Positions 1-10,150 of a DNA stretch of 64,000 bases are shown here, piece by piece. The first letter of the stretch is position 1; the number at the start of each line of letters is the position of its first letter. Made by a program: the position numbers and the translations under genes. The notes below the pieces were generated by a model, which saw only the letters and a program-made list of their open reading frames with translations, was not told the DNA's origin and did not search any database. The stretch lies in the NCBI GenBank assembly GCA_028571685.1, contig CM053141.1, positions 50,652,333 through 50,716,332 on the forward strand. The letters are read 5' to 3'. Origin of the DNA: Heterohyrax brucei (Eukaryota > Chordata > Mammalia > Hyracoidea > Procaviidae).

Positions 1-778
1 CCCGCACTTCTGTATACCTATCTGCATCTGTCTGTGTCTATCTATCATCTCTCTTTCCATATATGGGATGATACAACTATCAGACTCCTTGAAACAATAA
101 TCACATATAAAAATTGAGAAACACAAAGAAGTAACACGAATTTTGATTGTCTTTGGTTGGTGGAAATATGGATGCTTTTATTTTCTGTTTGCTCCTTTTT
201 AGAGTCTTTCACATTTTCTACAAGGAGTCTAAACTATTTTAATGGGAAAACACATTTAAGCCTGGAGACGTACGAAGACATTTATGGGTCACATCCTTTT
301 CTTTGCTCTGTTATTACTGTCATCATGTTTTGAGATGCTGTGGTCTGAACGAGATAATAGAAGTCTTGATTTTACATATTAATTTACACATGAGATTGTT
401 TGGATGAAGTGCCTGAGGAAGAACGCCAGCAGAAGGGTGCCCCTGCAGAGGCCGAGTGATGTTGTCAGAGCAGCTGCTTGGCCATGTGGTTTATAAATAA
501 GTACCCAGGAGGTTTTAGGATAAATGTGACTCATGCTTTTATAATCTTGAAGTTTCTAACACTTTTCTTGCATATCTGTTTCACTTACTTCTTAAGACAT
601 CATTCTCTGAAATATATATCTTCTTTCATCCCTTAGTGTATGATTTCAAATGGCAGAGAATTAAAAGTCATCACAAATGTAAGCAATGCTGAAAGCCTGG
701 TCTCCCTTGTCATCTATTCTCTCTTCTCTTGGGCACACCATGCTCCTACACCCAGTGAGCATTGAGACAACTTTTTGA
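1..778. other. Unassigned non-coding sequence
   Basis: No repeat family, RNA gene or plausible exon is recognised here. The base composition is AT-rich and mixed, with a short tct/tat-rich start. Only short chance reading frames occur, and none resembles a known protein. Confidence 0.5.
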
Positions 779-944
779 GGATACCTAGGTGCAGTGCTTA
801 AGAGCTTCCCAGAGCTAGGGCTGCTACCTAAGAGGTCAGCAGTTTGAATTCACCATCCACTTCTTGAAAATCCTATGTGGTAGCTCCACTCTGTCCTACA
901 GGGTCGCTATGAGTTGGAATCTATTCAACAGCAATGGGTTTTGT
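779..944 (+). mobile_element. AfroSINE copy
   Basis: A tRNA-derived SINE of the afrotherian type. The head reads 'aggtgcagtgcttaagagct', the middle carries the conserved 'aggtcagcagtttgaattc' B-box-like stretch, and the 3' half ends with 'gggtcgctatgagttggaat' and 'cagcaatgggtttt'. The 3' half resembles the tail of the BovB elements in this window, as expected if BovB machinery mobilises the SINE. The copy is diverged and has a small insertion near residue 40 of the consensus. Confidence 0.85.
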
Positions 945-1404
945 ACTTTTGTGGTATTTAGGTGGGTCTCTAACTATTGAATCCTGATCAATTCCTAACT
1001 AGGAAGTGGAGAGATGTAAAGCTTCCATCAGTCACTTTCTTGATTTAGGGGTAGTGTATTATGGAAAACTACTGAATTTACACTTGAAGTGAAATAATAC
1101 TGTGGACTTCATTTCTGTCTGCAAAACTGTCCTCAGTCACTGATTAGTGAAAGGCGTGAAACTGAATGAAAGATTCACTTACAAAACCTGCAAATACAAG
1201 CCTCAGTTTGGGCTTTAGGGAAAGAGGAAGCATGCTGCAAAATATCTTACACTTTTTGGCTAAAAGCAAAGAGAGATGAGCTTTGGTTGATAGAATCAGA
1301 TCAATAGTTTCCAAAACAGGTTCTGACTCTAAGTCACAGAATTTTTTTGAATTACAAAGTACTGGGTCACGTCAGACTTACTGAATCACAGGTAGTCAAA
1401 AGGT
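945..1404. other. Unassigned non-coding sequence
   Basis: Low-complexity-poor unique-looking DNA between the AfroSINE and the BovB tail. I recognise no repeat or gene in it. Confidence 0.45.
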
Positions 1405-1560
1405 GTTGTTGGTAGGCTCCATCAGGTCAGTTCCCATTCATAGCAACTCTATGTACAGCAGAAGGAAATTCCGATCAGTCCTACACCATCCTCATGACCT
1501 TGGTTATGCTTAAGCCCTTCCTTGCAGCCACTGTGTCAGTCCATCACACAGCGGGCCTTC

Positions 1561-1586
1561 TTTTTTTTTTTTTTTTTTTTTTTTTT
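1561..1586 (+). repeat. Poly-T run inside the BovB tail
   Basis: Twenty-six consecutive T residues replace a short pyrimidine stretch ('cttcctcttttcc' in other copies). This looks like a slippage expansion, because BovB sequence continues on both sides. Confidence 0.8.
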
Positions 1587-1841
1587 GACTATTTACTTTA
1601 CCAAAGCAAGATGTCTTTGTCCAGGGACCGATCCCTCCTGCTAACAAGTCCTAAGTATGTGAGATAAAGTCTTGGCATCCTTGCTTCTAAAGAGCATTCT
1701 CACTATACTTCACCTGATATAGATTAGTTCATTGTTCTGGCAGTCTGTGGTGTATTCAATATTCTTCACCAACACTATAACTCAAAGGCACAAATTCTTC
1801 TTTGGTCTTCACTGTTCATTGTCCAGCTTTCACATGCTACC

Positions 1842-2413
1842 TGACGCTGGGCTCTCTAGGAAAGCAAAAGCAGTAAGACATAGAAATGTGTTAGAAAAAG
1901 ATTTACATAAAGGAAACAGCACATGCAACTTCAGAGACTGAAATACCCCAAGTCCTGGATTGGAATACAAGCTTCATGCAGGAGCAGAAGCTGGTAAACC
2001 CAAGGGCAGCAGGTCAAAGATTAGAGTTCACGTTCACAGGCTGTGGAGGTTGGTGAATCTCAAGGTGGTAGGCAAGACTGCAAGTTTTCTACTGATCACA
2101 GAGCTACATGGGCTGGTGAACCCAGCATCAGCAGGTCAGGGAATACAACACTTACTCATAGGCTGTGAAAGTCAGTGAATTCCCAAGAGCTGTTAGTTCA
2201 AGTACCAAGAGCCAGAGGTAGTAAGACAGGAGAACAGCAGCTGCTAGATCTGCAACAAGCCCAAAGCCTGGCAAAATAGGCAACAGAAGTCAGAGAAATG
2301 AAGACTGAGGGGGTGGTGAGCCACCACAGGCTCTACCCTTGTCACTTTATACAGCTGCCAAAACGCTGAGAATCAAGGTCAAGCCAAACTGACACGCAAA
2401 CTTAACCATCACA
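1842..2413 (-). mobile_element. Solo LTR, MaLR/ERVL-like, nested in BovB
   Basis: A fossil solo LTR in minus orientation. It matches the LTR at 47812-48401 through a repeated 'gctggtgaacccagcatcag' and 'aggtcagggaata' pattern and through its ends: 'gggctctctaggaaagcaaa' on the left and 'aagccaaactgacacgcaaa' on the right. BovB sequence continues on both sides, with 'cacatg' near each junction, so the LTR inserted after the BovB. It is broken, as expected for a solo LTR with no internal region. The exact subfamily is uncertain. Confidence 0.72.
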
Positions 2414-2489
2414 CGTCACATGAGGTGATTCAAACACTATGGCTTGGGTCAGGTGCATCTTAGTTCTTAAAGTGACATGTTTGCTTTAT

Positions 2490-2656
2490 GAGGAAACCCT
2501 GGTGGCGCAGTGGTTAAGTGCCATATGGATGATAACCAAAAGATCAGCCTGTCAGTTCTGCCAGGAGCACCTTAGAAACGCTATGGGGCAGTTTTACTCT
2601 GTCCTATGGTGTCACTATGAGTTGGCATTGACTCGATGGCAGTAGGATTGATTTGA
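2490..2656 (+). mobile_element. AfroSINE nested in BovB
   Basis: Near-complete AfroSINE: 'gaaaccctggtggcgcagtg' head, 'ggggcagttttactctgtcc' middle and 'gactcgatggcagtaggatt' end. The flanks 'tgtttgcttt' (left) and 'tgtgttgcttt' (right) look like an imperfect target-site duplication of BovB sequence, so the SINE is younger than its host copy. Confidence 0.9.
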
Positions 2657-2685
2657 CTGTGTTGCTTTTCAACACTTGAAGAAGG

Positions 2686-2775
2686 TCTTTTGCAAAAGAT
2701 TTGCTTTTTGCAAAAGATTTGCTTTTTGCAAAAGATTTGCTTTTTGCAAAAGATTCTTTTTTGCAAAAGAATGCA
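2686..2775 (+). repeat. 18-bp tandem repeat inside BovB
   Basis: About five copies of the 18-mer 'ctttttgcaaaagatttg'. The unit matches a single-copy BovB segment ('ttttgcagcagatttgccc' in other copies), so the array arose by tandem duplication within the LINE. The unit length is a multiple of three, which is why short open frames on both strands (FAKDLL repeats and KKQIFC repeats) appear here; they are not genes. Confidence 0.9.
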
Positions 2776-3200
2776 ATGCATTCTTTGAGTTTTTCCCTGC
2801 TGCTTCAATGGGCATCGATTGAGGATTCATGTAAAAGGAATTTTTTACAATTTAAGTTTTTTTTCTGTTTATTTTTTTACTGGTTCAATTGTAAGTATTT
2901 CTGTTTTCTTAATGTTGAGGTGTAATTCATACTGAAGGCTGTGTTCTTTGATCTTTATCAGTAAATGCTTCAAGTCTTCTTCACTTTCAGCAAGCAAAGT
3001 TGTGTCATCTATGTAACATAGACTGTTAATGAGCCTTCTTCCAGTCCTGATGCCATATTTTCCATCATCAAATCTAGTGTTTGAGATTATTTGTTCGACA
3101 TATGGATTGAATAAGTATGCTGAAAGAATACAACCCTGATACACACTGCTCCTGACATTAAATCATGCAGATTTAGCTCAAAAAGTAGAACCCTGTGATG

Positions 3201-3907
3201 TTTCATGTTTAAGTCTTCCAGTCAGCATACTGATACTCCCCTTCCATAGAGTGGAACTTGGAGACCCCTAAAATACATGACCTTCAAAAATTAATGGATG
3301 AATTCATTCATTCAATATTTATTGAGAAACAAATATGTACAAAGCACTGGGGATTCAACAAGAGAAATGCAGATAACTTCTCTGCTGTTGTGTGCACCAG
3401 GCTCTTTATTCTCTGTCTCAGTATATCCTCTGATACACAGGAGCCAGCTCACTGCAGCCTGGAACAATGGAAACACTCCAATATAATATGAGATAGCAAC
3501 TCATGGATAAATGCTCTAGCTTCTGTCATTCCACAGGAAAATTCTGGGAGGCATTCTGTTCCCTTCTTTGGAGATCTTGGCAGAATTGAATTTACTACTG
3601 TACTGTCCTTAACACACTGTGTATAGTTTTTCCTCCTTCCCTATCTCACTCTCCTTGCTGCCTCCTTCCTGCTTTCTGAGATCATCTCTTATGCTGCACA
3701 GATCTACCGCTCCACACAGAATTAGGGAGCAGTTTATTCATGGTTAACCATGAGCCTCTCTTCCTGAGGGGAAACTGAGAGGAAGGAGGTCAGTAGAACA
3801 TTTCTGCAGTTGATCTCATGTCCACCACTGACACGTGTTCTCTGCTTCCTGTAGTACTCAGTCTGAATTCCCATCACACTCAGCTATGACTTACATTTTT
3901 GGTAGTA
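3201..3907. other. Mostly unassigned; possible ancient L2/MIR-like tail
   Basis: The stretch at about 3285-3365 contains 'tcattcattcaatatttatt' followed by 'gtacaaagcactggggattc', a pattern common in old mammalian L2/MIR-type repeats. The rest is unassigned. Reading frames in this area are short and overlap in two frames, which argues against coding. Confidence 0.4.
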
Positions 3908-4433
3908 TGACCTTTTTTAGTCATGTAGTGCTGTTCAAACAGAAACACCACCAGAGTATGGCTTTAAAAAAGAGACATTTTTTTCTTCATAGTAAAGTAG
4001 GCAAGAAGTCCAAATTCAAGCCATCAGCTCCAAGAGGTTTTCTCTCTCTCAGCTCTGGTGGAAGGTCATTCTCATCAATCTTGCCCTGGACTAGTTGCTT
4101 TTCTGAGTAGGAATCTGTGGTCCAAAGGACACACTGCTCTCCTAGCACTGCTATCTTGGTGGCAGAACGTTCCTGTCTCTCACTACTCACTTCTCTCGTT
4201 TATGGCCCCCCAGAAAACTGACTCAAAACACAGTTCACTTCTGTAGACTGAGTTCAGCCTCCTCAACCCAACTGCTGCCCATCCCTCCTCATTAACACCA
4301 TAAAGTCAGAATTTACAACACACAGGAAAATTACATCAGATGACAAAGTGGTGGACAATCACACAATACTAGGAAGCACGGCAGAGACAAATTAACACAC
4401 ACATTTTTGAAGCATATGATTCAATACATGACA
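3908..4433 (-). mobile_element. Solo LTR, MaLR-like
   Basis: A minus-orientation LTR fossil. Its left end resembles 'tagtcatgtagtgctgttc' and its right end is 'ttcaatacatgaca', the reverse complement of the start typical of MaLR LTRs. The inner part ('ccatcagctccaagagg', 'tcttgccctggactag') matches the LTR at 6103-6591. The left boundary is approximate and I could not read a clear target-site duplication. No internal region is attached. Confidence 0.7.
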
Positions 4434-4829
4434 GACTGAATCATTCATTCTTGAAGATTCTAAATCTTCGATCACCATACCTTTCTTTGCTGCTTGTGTT
4501 TATTCACAGTAAGATGAATAAGGTAGTACTTAGAGATACCCTAGTGAATCACTTGCTCCCACACATATTTCACCTTTTTCTCCAATATGTGAAAGCAGTC
4601 CTACTTTCTCTTGCTGATCAGGGCAATTCCACCTGCCTATATAATGATTTCTCACTATTTTCTAAACACAAAAGTCCAAATTTTCCTGGACTCACCAGTG
4701 GATTATTATTCAGTATGTCTCCTGGAAGTATTATGATCCTTTGGGGACAATGACTTCCAACTCTGCAGAGCTCTTAGTTGTGGGGGCAGAAAGCTCAAAA
4801 GCCCCAGTGGATCATTAGGAGCAAAGACA
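4434..4829. other. Unassigned non-coding sequence
   Basis: I see no recognisable repeat or gene. A 100-codon frame at 4451-4753 has no recognisable domain and sits between two transposons, so I treat it as chance. Confidence 0.45.
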
Positions 4830-6035
4830 AGTGGGACTACTTTGACTGTACATCACAAGAAATTATTGGTAACATAGTGAAGAATGAGAACTTCAGAATC
4901 TTTAATCATGATCGTGAGGAACCTGTACACAGGCTAGGGGCAGTTATTCTAAACAAGAGTGTAGTTTAAAACAAGAGTGGTTTAAAATCAAGAAAGGTGA
5001 GCATAAGGTTGTATTTTTTCACTGTACTTACTTCATATTCATGTTAAGAAAATTATCCAAGAACTTTGAAGAAGAAGGCAGCATTAGGATTTGAGGAAGA
5101 CTCATTGACAACTCACTGATAAGCAGATGACACAACGTTGCTTGATGAAAATGAAGAGAACCTGAAGCACTTACTGGTGAAGAACAAAGACTAGAGCCTA
5201 CAGTATGGCTCATACCTCAACACAAAGAAAATAAAATCCTCACGACTAGACCAATAAGCAACATCATGATAAATGGAGAAAAGACTGGAGTTGTCGAGGT
5301 TGTGAAGGAATATGTGAGAAAATTGCCCATTGCATTGCACTGGGCAAATCTTCCGCAAAAGACCTCATTAGAGCATTAAAAAGCAAAAATGTCATTTTGA
5401 GTCCTAAAGTATGCTTGTTCGAAGGCATGGTATTTTTAGTAGCCTTAGATGCATGCAAAAGCTGGACAATTAATAAGAAGGACTGAAGAAGAATTGATGC
5501 CTTTGAATTACAGTTTTGGTGAAGCATATCGAATATATCATGAATTGTCAGAAGACTGAACAAATCTGTCTCGGAAGAAGTACAACTAGATGAGTCCTTT
5601 GGAAGTAAAGATGACGAGCTTCATCTCACTTAATTTGGACGTGTTATCAAGGAGGGACCAGTCTCTGGAGAAGGATGTCCTCTTCGGTAAAATAGAAGTC
5701 ACTACTGTAGAGTCAATTCCAACTCATAGCAACCCTGTAGGTCAGCGTAGAACTGCCCCATAGGATTTCCAAGAAGCACCTGGTGGATTTGAACTACTGA
5801 CATTTAGGTCAGCATGTAGCATTTAACCACTATGCCACCAGGGTTTCCTTGGTAAAATAGAGGGTCAACAAGACAGAGGAATACTTTCAGTTATATAGAT
5901 TGACACCAACTTGCTCAAGCACAACAACTGTCACAATGTTGCAGGATCGGGTAGTATTTTGTTCCATTGTCCTTAGGCTCCCTATGAGTCAGGACTAACT
6001 TAACAGCACATAATAACATAATAATAATAATAACA
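4830..6035 (+). mobile_element. BovB/RTE LINE 3' half, 5' truncated
   Basis: Plus-strand BovB from the RT palm region to the 3' end. Recognisable segments are 'ctactttgactgtacatcac' (the FDCVDH region), 'gcagatgacacaacgttgc' near 5123 (the ADDTTL active-site region), 'accaataagcaacatcatga', and the tail ending near 6030. Several substitutions and indels break the frame. An AfroSINE is nested at 5697-5850. The tail runs into an 'aataataata' microsatellite, a derivative of the 'aacaac' repeats usual at RTE 3' ends. Confidence 0.87.
5697..5850 (-). mobile_element. AfroSINE nested in BovB, with target-site duplication
   Basis: Minus-orientation AfroSINE: it starts with 'gtagagtcaattccaactca' and ends with 'aaccactatgccaccagggt'. 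It is bounded by the direct repeat 'ggtaaaatag' at 5687-5696 and 5851-5860. That sequence is itself part of BovB ('cttggtaaagtagaggg'), so the insertion site is unambiguous. Confidence 0.93.
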
Positions 6036-6102
6036 GCAATAACTGCTGATTCCATTCCTTGGTCTCTGAACTCATGTATTCACCTTGTTTGGAATAAAGC
6101 AC

Positions 6103-6591
6103 TATCTTAGTCATCTAGAGCTGCTTTAATGGAAATACTACAAGCGGATGGCTTCCAAAAGAGAAATTTTATTTCATCACAGATCAGTAGGCTAAGAGTC
6201 CAAATTTAGGGTATCAGCTCCAGGGGAAGCCTTTCTCTACCATCTCTGGAGGGAGGTCCTTGTCATCAATCTTCCCCCAGACTGGAAGCTTCTGAAGCTC
6301 AAGGACCCCAGACCTTTCTAAAAGATATGCTCTACTCCCACCACTGCATAATTGGTGGTATGGGATCCACAACTCTCTCTGCTAGCTTCTTTCTTTTATA
6401 TCTCCAGAGACTTCCTCAAGGCACAATATAATCTTACACGAGTCCTGCCCTGCCAACACAAGTACTGCCCATCTTTCCTCATTAACATCATAGAAATTAG
6501 ATTTACAGCATATAGAAACATCACAAAACACCAGAAATCATGGCCTAACTGGTCACCCTAATTTTGGGAGGACACAACTCAATGTATGATA
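6103..6591 (-). mobile_element. Solo LTR, MaLR-like, with 5-bp duplication
   Basis: Minus-orientation LTR of about 489 bp. The left end 'tatcttagtcatctagagct' and right end 'cacaactcaatgtatgata' match MaLR-type termini read in reverse. The flanks are 'agcac' (6098-6102) and 'agtac' (6592-6596), a near-identical 5-bp target-site duplication, as made by ERVL/MaLR integration. There is no internal sequence, so it is a solo LTR fossil. Confidence 0.8.
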
Positions 6592-6888
6592 AGTACCATA
6601 CAGCTATTTTTTTATGCTTTATCATGAAAGACGGCAACCCTGTCTGTGAGCTTCCATACGGGTTGCCACTGAGCCGGTGATCTAACTGTGCCTTTAGGAG
6701 ATTATTCTAGTGTTTTGTGAGAGTGGTTGCCTCTGGATGGTGGAAATAAAACATAATCAGTGTCTTCTATTTCGCTGCTCCATTCCTGCATGTTGTTTCG
6801 TGTGAAGTGGCTTCACTAGTTGAACTCTGCTATGTGGAGTTTCATGCCTGTAGACAAAGTACTCCATAAGTGACTAGACCCCCATGTA
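6592..6888. other. Unassigned sequence
   Basis: I see no family that I can name between the LTR and the short BovB element. Confidence 0.4.
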
Positions 6889-7333
6889 TCTGTCATTTTG
6901 CCATGTGGGGTCTTATCTGGTGCTGTGATGCCTCTAGCTGTGTTACCAGTATGCAAACACCAGCAGTGTTACCTATGATGGACAGGTTGCAACTGAGCTT
7001 CAGACGAAGGCAGAGCAGCACGAAAGACCCAGCAGCCTACTTCTGAAAACAATTAACTATTGAAAACCTTATGAATAGCAGTAGAACACTGTCTGATATA
7101 GTGACAGAAGGGGAGCCTAGGGATAATTAGAAAGACATCACATTTTGCAAAGCAGAAGGCATGCCAAAACAAGGAAGACCCTCAACAGGATGGATTGACC
7201 CAGCGGCTGCAACAAGGGACTCAAACGTAACAACCATTGTGAGGATGGGGTAGCACTGAGCAGTATTTCATTCCATTGTACATAGGGTTGCTATGAGGTG
7301 CAACTGACTTGGGAGCACCTAACAACAAGCTCC
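6889..7333 (+). mobile_element. Short internally deleted BovB derivative
   Basis: This copy joins the BovB 5' leader ('gtgctgtgatgcctctagct' to 'aacactgtctgatatagtg') directly to the BovB tail ('ggaagaccctcaacaggatg' to 'gcacctaacaacaag'), with the junction near 7122. The endonuclease and RT regions are absent. It is therefore a non-autonomous derivative, or a copy deleted after insertion. A second copy with the same layout lies at 53808-54160 on the other strand. Confidence 0.8.
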
Positions 7334-7477
7334 TAGATGGTGGTGCTAGTTAGGGGTCTGTGCCCACAAAAGGCAAATCTGAATAGGTTTTTATTCCTGT
7401 GAGAATGGACTACATATTTTTCCAGGATAGAAAAGTTTCAGTTTAGTTGATTTGCCTCCTATTGGCCAGGTAGTACC

Positions 7478-7970
7478 TGGTCATGAATTGAGTTGTGCTT
7501 CCCCAACATATCTGTCAGCTTGGCTAGGTCATGATTCCTAGTATTGTGTGATTATTCACCATTCTGTCATCCATGTGATTTTCCTTTGTGTTGTAAAGCC
7601 TACCTCTATGATGTTAAGTGGAATTATGTTAATGAGGTAGGACTCAATCTGTAAGATTAGGTTGTGTTTTAATATCTTCTGAGATATTAAAGAGAGAAGC
7701 GGGCGGAGAGACATGGGGTTCTCATACTACCAAGAAACAAGAGCCGGGGGAATAATGTGTCCTTCAGATCCAGCGTTCTTGAGCTGATAAGCTTCCAAAC
7801 CACGAAAGTACTGATGACAAGAGCCTACCCCCAAGGGCTGATAAAGACTCTCCTTGGAGCTAGCACGTCGAATTTGAACTTCTGGCCTCCTAAACTGTGA
7901 GAAAATAACTTGTTTGTTGAAGCCATCTGCCTGTAGCATTTCTGTTTACCAGCACTAGATAACTAAGACA
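7478..7970 (+). mobile_element. Solo LTR, MaLR-like, with 5-bp duplication
   Basis: Plus-orientation LTR of about 493 bp. It starts 'tggtcatgaattgagttgtg' and ends 'agcactagataactaagaca', with the MaLR-typical 'cctcctaaactgtgagaaaa' shortly before the end. The flanks 'gtacc' (7473-7477) and 'gtagc' (7971-7975) look like a diverged 5-bp target-site duplication. No internal region. Confidence 0.8.
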
Positions 7971-8467
7971 GTAGCCACTAATAGCAGTGTGATATCTAGG
8001 GCTCAACAGTGAATCTGTTTCTGGCATGCTACAGATTCAGAGGCATCTGTCTCTACAACCAGAGATGTTTTGTTCATTTGCCAATTGTGCCAACCCTGGC
8101 ATGGTGAGGAAGGGAAAGGCGCCAGTCAAGATTTTACAGATGATGTGAGGACTTCAGGAAAACTGGGTACACAACTTATATGTGTCATTTGGTCCTCCTT
8201 GAATTCAATTTCTGATGCACCATTCCCATTTCACTATGCTCTATTGTCTTGCCTGTACAATTTCATGACTTAGAAAGTCCAACAAAACCCAGCTCCATTG
8301 CATTTCCTGGCACATGGACTGATAGCTGAATATTTTCTCTCTATCAGAACCTCATAATATACTAGAAGTGGCTTCTAAAAAGAAGTATACAATGGTAATG
8401 GTACCACACTTGGCTCAGAAGCTGGAAACAAGTTTACTACTTGAGTAAGCCTATAACAGTCTGTAAG
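7971..8467. other. Unassigned non-coding sequence
   Basis: No recognised repeat, RNA or exon. Confidence 0.45.
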
Positions 8468-8562
8468 GAGCCTGAGTGGTAGAACAGTGAAGCACCGGAC
8501 TACTAATTAAAAGGTTAGTGGTTCGAATCCATCCAGCAGCTACACAAAAGAAAGACCTGGGG
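8468..8562 (+). mobile_element. Partial tRNA-derived SINE (AfroSINE-related)
   Basis: The tRNA-like head only: 'aaggagcctgagtggtagaa' with the B-box-like 'aggttagtggttcgaatcc', then 'aaagacctggggttctg'. The 3' half shared with BovB is missing. It directly abuts the minus-strand L1, so either the L1 interrupted it or it was truncated. Confidence 0.65.
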
Positions 8563-8637
8563 TTCTGTTCTCCACCTGTTTACGGGTGCATTTAGGCCAC
8601 TTAATTTCAGTGTAATTATTGATAGATGAGTTTACTG

Positions 8638-8640
<3 letters not shown>

Positions 8641-8688
<48 letters not shown>

Positions 8689-8694
8689 CGCGCG
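8641..8694 (+). repeat. (TG)20(CG)7 microsatellite
   Basis: Twenty TG units at 8641-8680 followed by seven CG units at 8681-8694. Alternating purine-pyrimidine DNA of this kind is a classic Z-DNA former. It explains the histidine/threonine-rich frame on the minus strand and the cysteine/valine-rich frame on the plus strand. Confidence 0.97.
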
Positions 8695-9654
8695 TTTGTA
8701 TGTATGTGGTGTTGACATTGACATTGTCTTTGCTCATCTCATTCTCCTGTGCAGAATTCTTTTGGTCAGTGAATTTCTTTTTCACTTCTTTTGTTTTTGT
8801 AGACTTAGTTTTCACTGAGATTTTGCTGTCCTTTATACTGACGATTGTTCATTTTCTTTGTGGTGACCTTGAAATTTACTGTTAGCTTCCTAGGTTTGAA
8901 CCAGTCTATTGTTACTTAGTATTTTTTTTTTCTCATTTTTGTCTGCATTTGTTTCTACTCTTGGATAACTCTAAATGCTAGAGATTTGAATTCTCTGTCA
9001 GGTAGTTCTCGTGCCTTTTCTTCTACTGGAAAGTCATCTGATGTTTTATCTCAGGCACCTATTTGAAGCTTCGTGTCCTTTGTTTTTTAAAATGCTTTGG
9101 TATTTACTGCCTGCTGTCTTTGGGGCATTCAGTAGTCATTTTCTTCGTTGGTTGGTTGTAGATCTGTTTGTTTCATCCTTTTTTTTTTTACTTGGTATGG
9201 CAGCGCAGGTCAGCTGTGCTTTCTTTATTTGTCTGTGGATACCGTATCTTTTACCTGCTGGCCAGTGGTTAGGGCCCTTGTTTAGCTATGATGCAGCAGG
9301 GCAGATCCAGCTGAAGGGCAGGGCTTGAGACAGGTTGTTGTGGCCTATTTTGGGGCTGACAGGGCAGGCCAGATCAGTGCTTGCCAGGTTCCACTAGGTT
9401 GTGTCTGTGCTGCCAGGGGGTCAGGTGTTTAGTACATGCTACAGGTAGGAGGGAAAGAGTGGGGAGGTTACAATGCATGGCACTAAAATGGGTATGACTA
9501 AGGGGAGAGGAAGGAGAAGGAATGAGGAACCGAAACCAAATAAACGAAAGAGTAAGGGACATTGTTGATGGAGTGGAAAGATGAGAAACCAAGAAATAGA
9601 GGAAAACAAAAGATAAAAGAACAAGCTGACGGGGAAAGAAAAAGAAAAGAAAGA

Positions 9655-10150
9655 ACCCAGGGATCCCACCACTGGTACTGTGAAGACTAGCAAAGTGTCT
9701 CTCAGACTGTGAGGTATAGCCTGGCTAGAAGTTGTATAGATGTCAGACAAGACACATAAAGAAGGTAAATAGAGAGAGACTGAAGCTGGGAAGCAAAAAA
9801 GAGAAAAAAGAGAGAGAAACAGGGAGAAAGAGAGAAAAAAAATGGAGAGAGAGAGGAAAGACAGGAAGAGAAAGAGCACAAAAGAAAGAAAGAAATGACC
9901 CCTAGGAATCTCACTGATGTGGATGCCCAAACAGGTGACATAGGCCCTTAGTCTTGCAGTACAGACCAGCTAGAAGGGACTCTCAAGCCTTGGAAATAAA
10001 AAGAAAACACAACAAAGCAAAACAAAAGAAGAGCATCACGTCCTTCCCCTCAAAAAGCCCCAAGGATTCCACCAATAAGGCATAACAGTCTGGGGGAGTG
10101 GTTCCCCAGTTGAGCTATACTTCATAGCTTTTCGAGAAGAGTTGGAAATG
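9655..10150 (-). repeat. Degenerate repeated units in the L1 leader
   Basis: Three diverged blocks share a layout: 'agggatcccacc' near 9660, 'aggaatctcactgatg' near 9903 and 'aaggattccaccaata' near 10062, each followed within about 40-70 bp by a 'gtatagcctggctagaag'-like or 'cagaccagctagaaggg'-like phrase. The spacing is roughly 240 and 160 bp. They could be worn promoter monomers of an L1 5' UTR. Confidence 0.5.
9775..9895 (+). repeat. GA-rich purine tract
   Basis: Almost pure A/G on the plus strand ('aaagagagagaaacagggag', 'agaaagaaagaaa'). This composition produces the phenylalanine/leucine/serine-rich 163-codon frame on the opposite strand, which is not a real protein. Confidence 0.9.

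Larger units (their letters stand above)
1405..3200 (-). mobile_element. BovB/RTE LINE 3' half, interrupted by LTR and SINE
   Basis: Minus-strand BovB-type RTE retrotransposon covering the reverse transcriptase region to the 3' tail. Read on the minus strand it goes from about 3200, through the RT active-site segment near 3010-3020 (YIDD, the counterpart of YADD/FADD in RTE enzymes) with the flanking LINSLCY and TTLLAESEEDL motifs, to the tail at 1405 ('gttgttggtaggctcc' on the plus strand). Three later events split it: a solo LTR at 1842-2413, an AfroSINE at 2490-2656 and an 18-bp tandem repeat at 2686-2775. The element is 5' truncated and no frame is open across it, so it is dead. BovB reached Afrotheria as an RTE LINE and is the presumed partner of AfroSINE; the order of pieces is seen directly. 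Confidence 0.88.

Noticed and set aside
2686-2775. CRISPR-like direct repeats
   Set aside because: The 18-bp units are contiguous without spacers and derive from BovB; this is a minisatellite in a mammalian genome.
8468-8562. Possible tRNA gene
   Set aside because: The B-box-like 'ggttcgaatcc' is present, but the sequence matches the tRNA-derived head of AfroSINE and cannot fold into a full cloverleaf by eye.
8540-8815. His/Thr repeat frame (THTHTH) on the minus strand
   Set aside because: It is the translation of the TG microsatellite in L1 sequence.
9439-9930. 163-codon frame on the minus strand, Phe/Leu/Ser-rich, membrane-like
   Set aside because: It is the translation of a GA-rich purine tract in the L1 leader. 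Low-complexity composition and an overlapping similar frame in another phase (9702-9941) show that it is not a protein.
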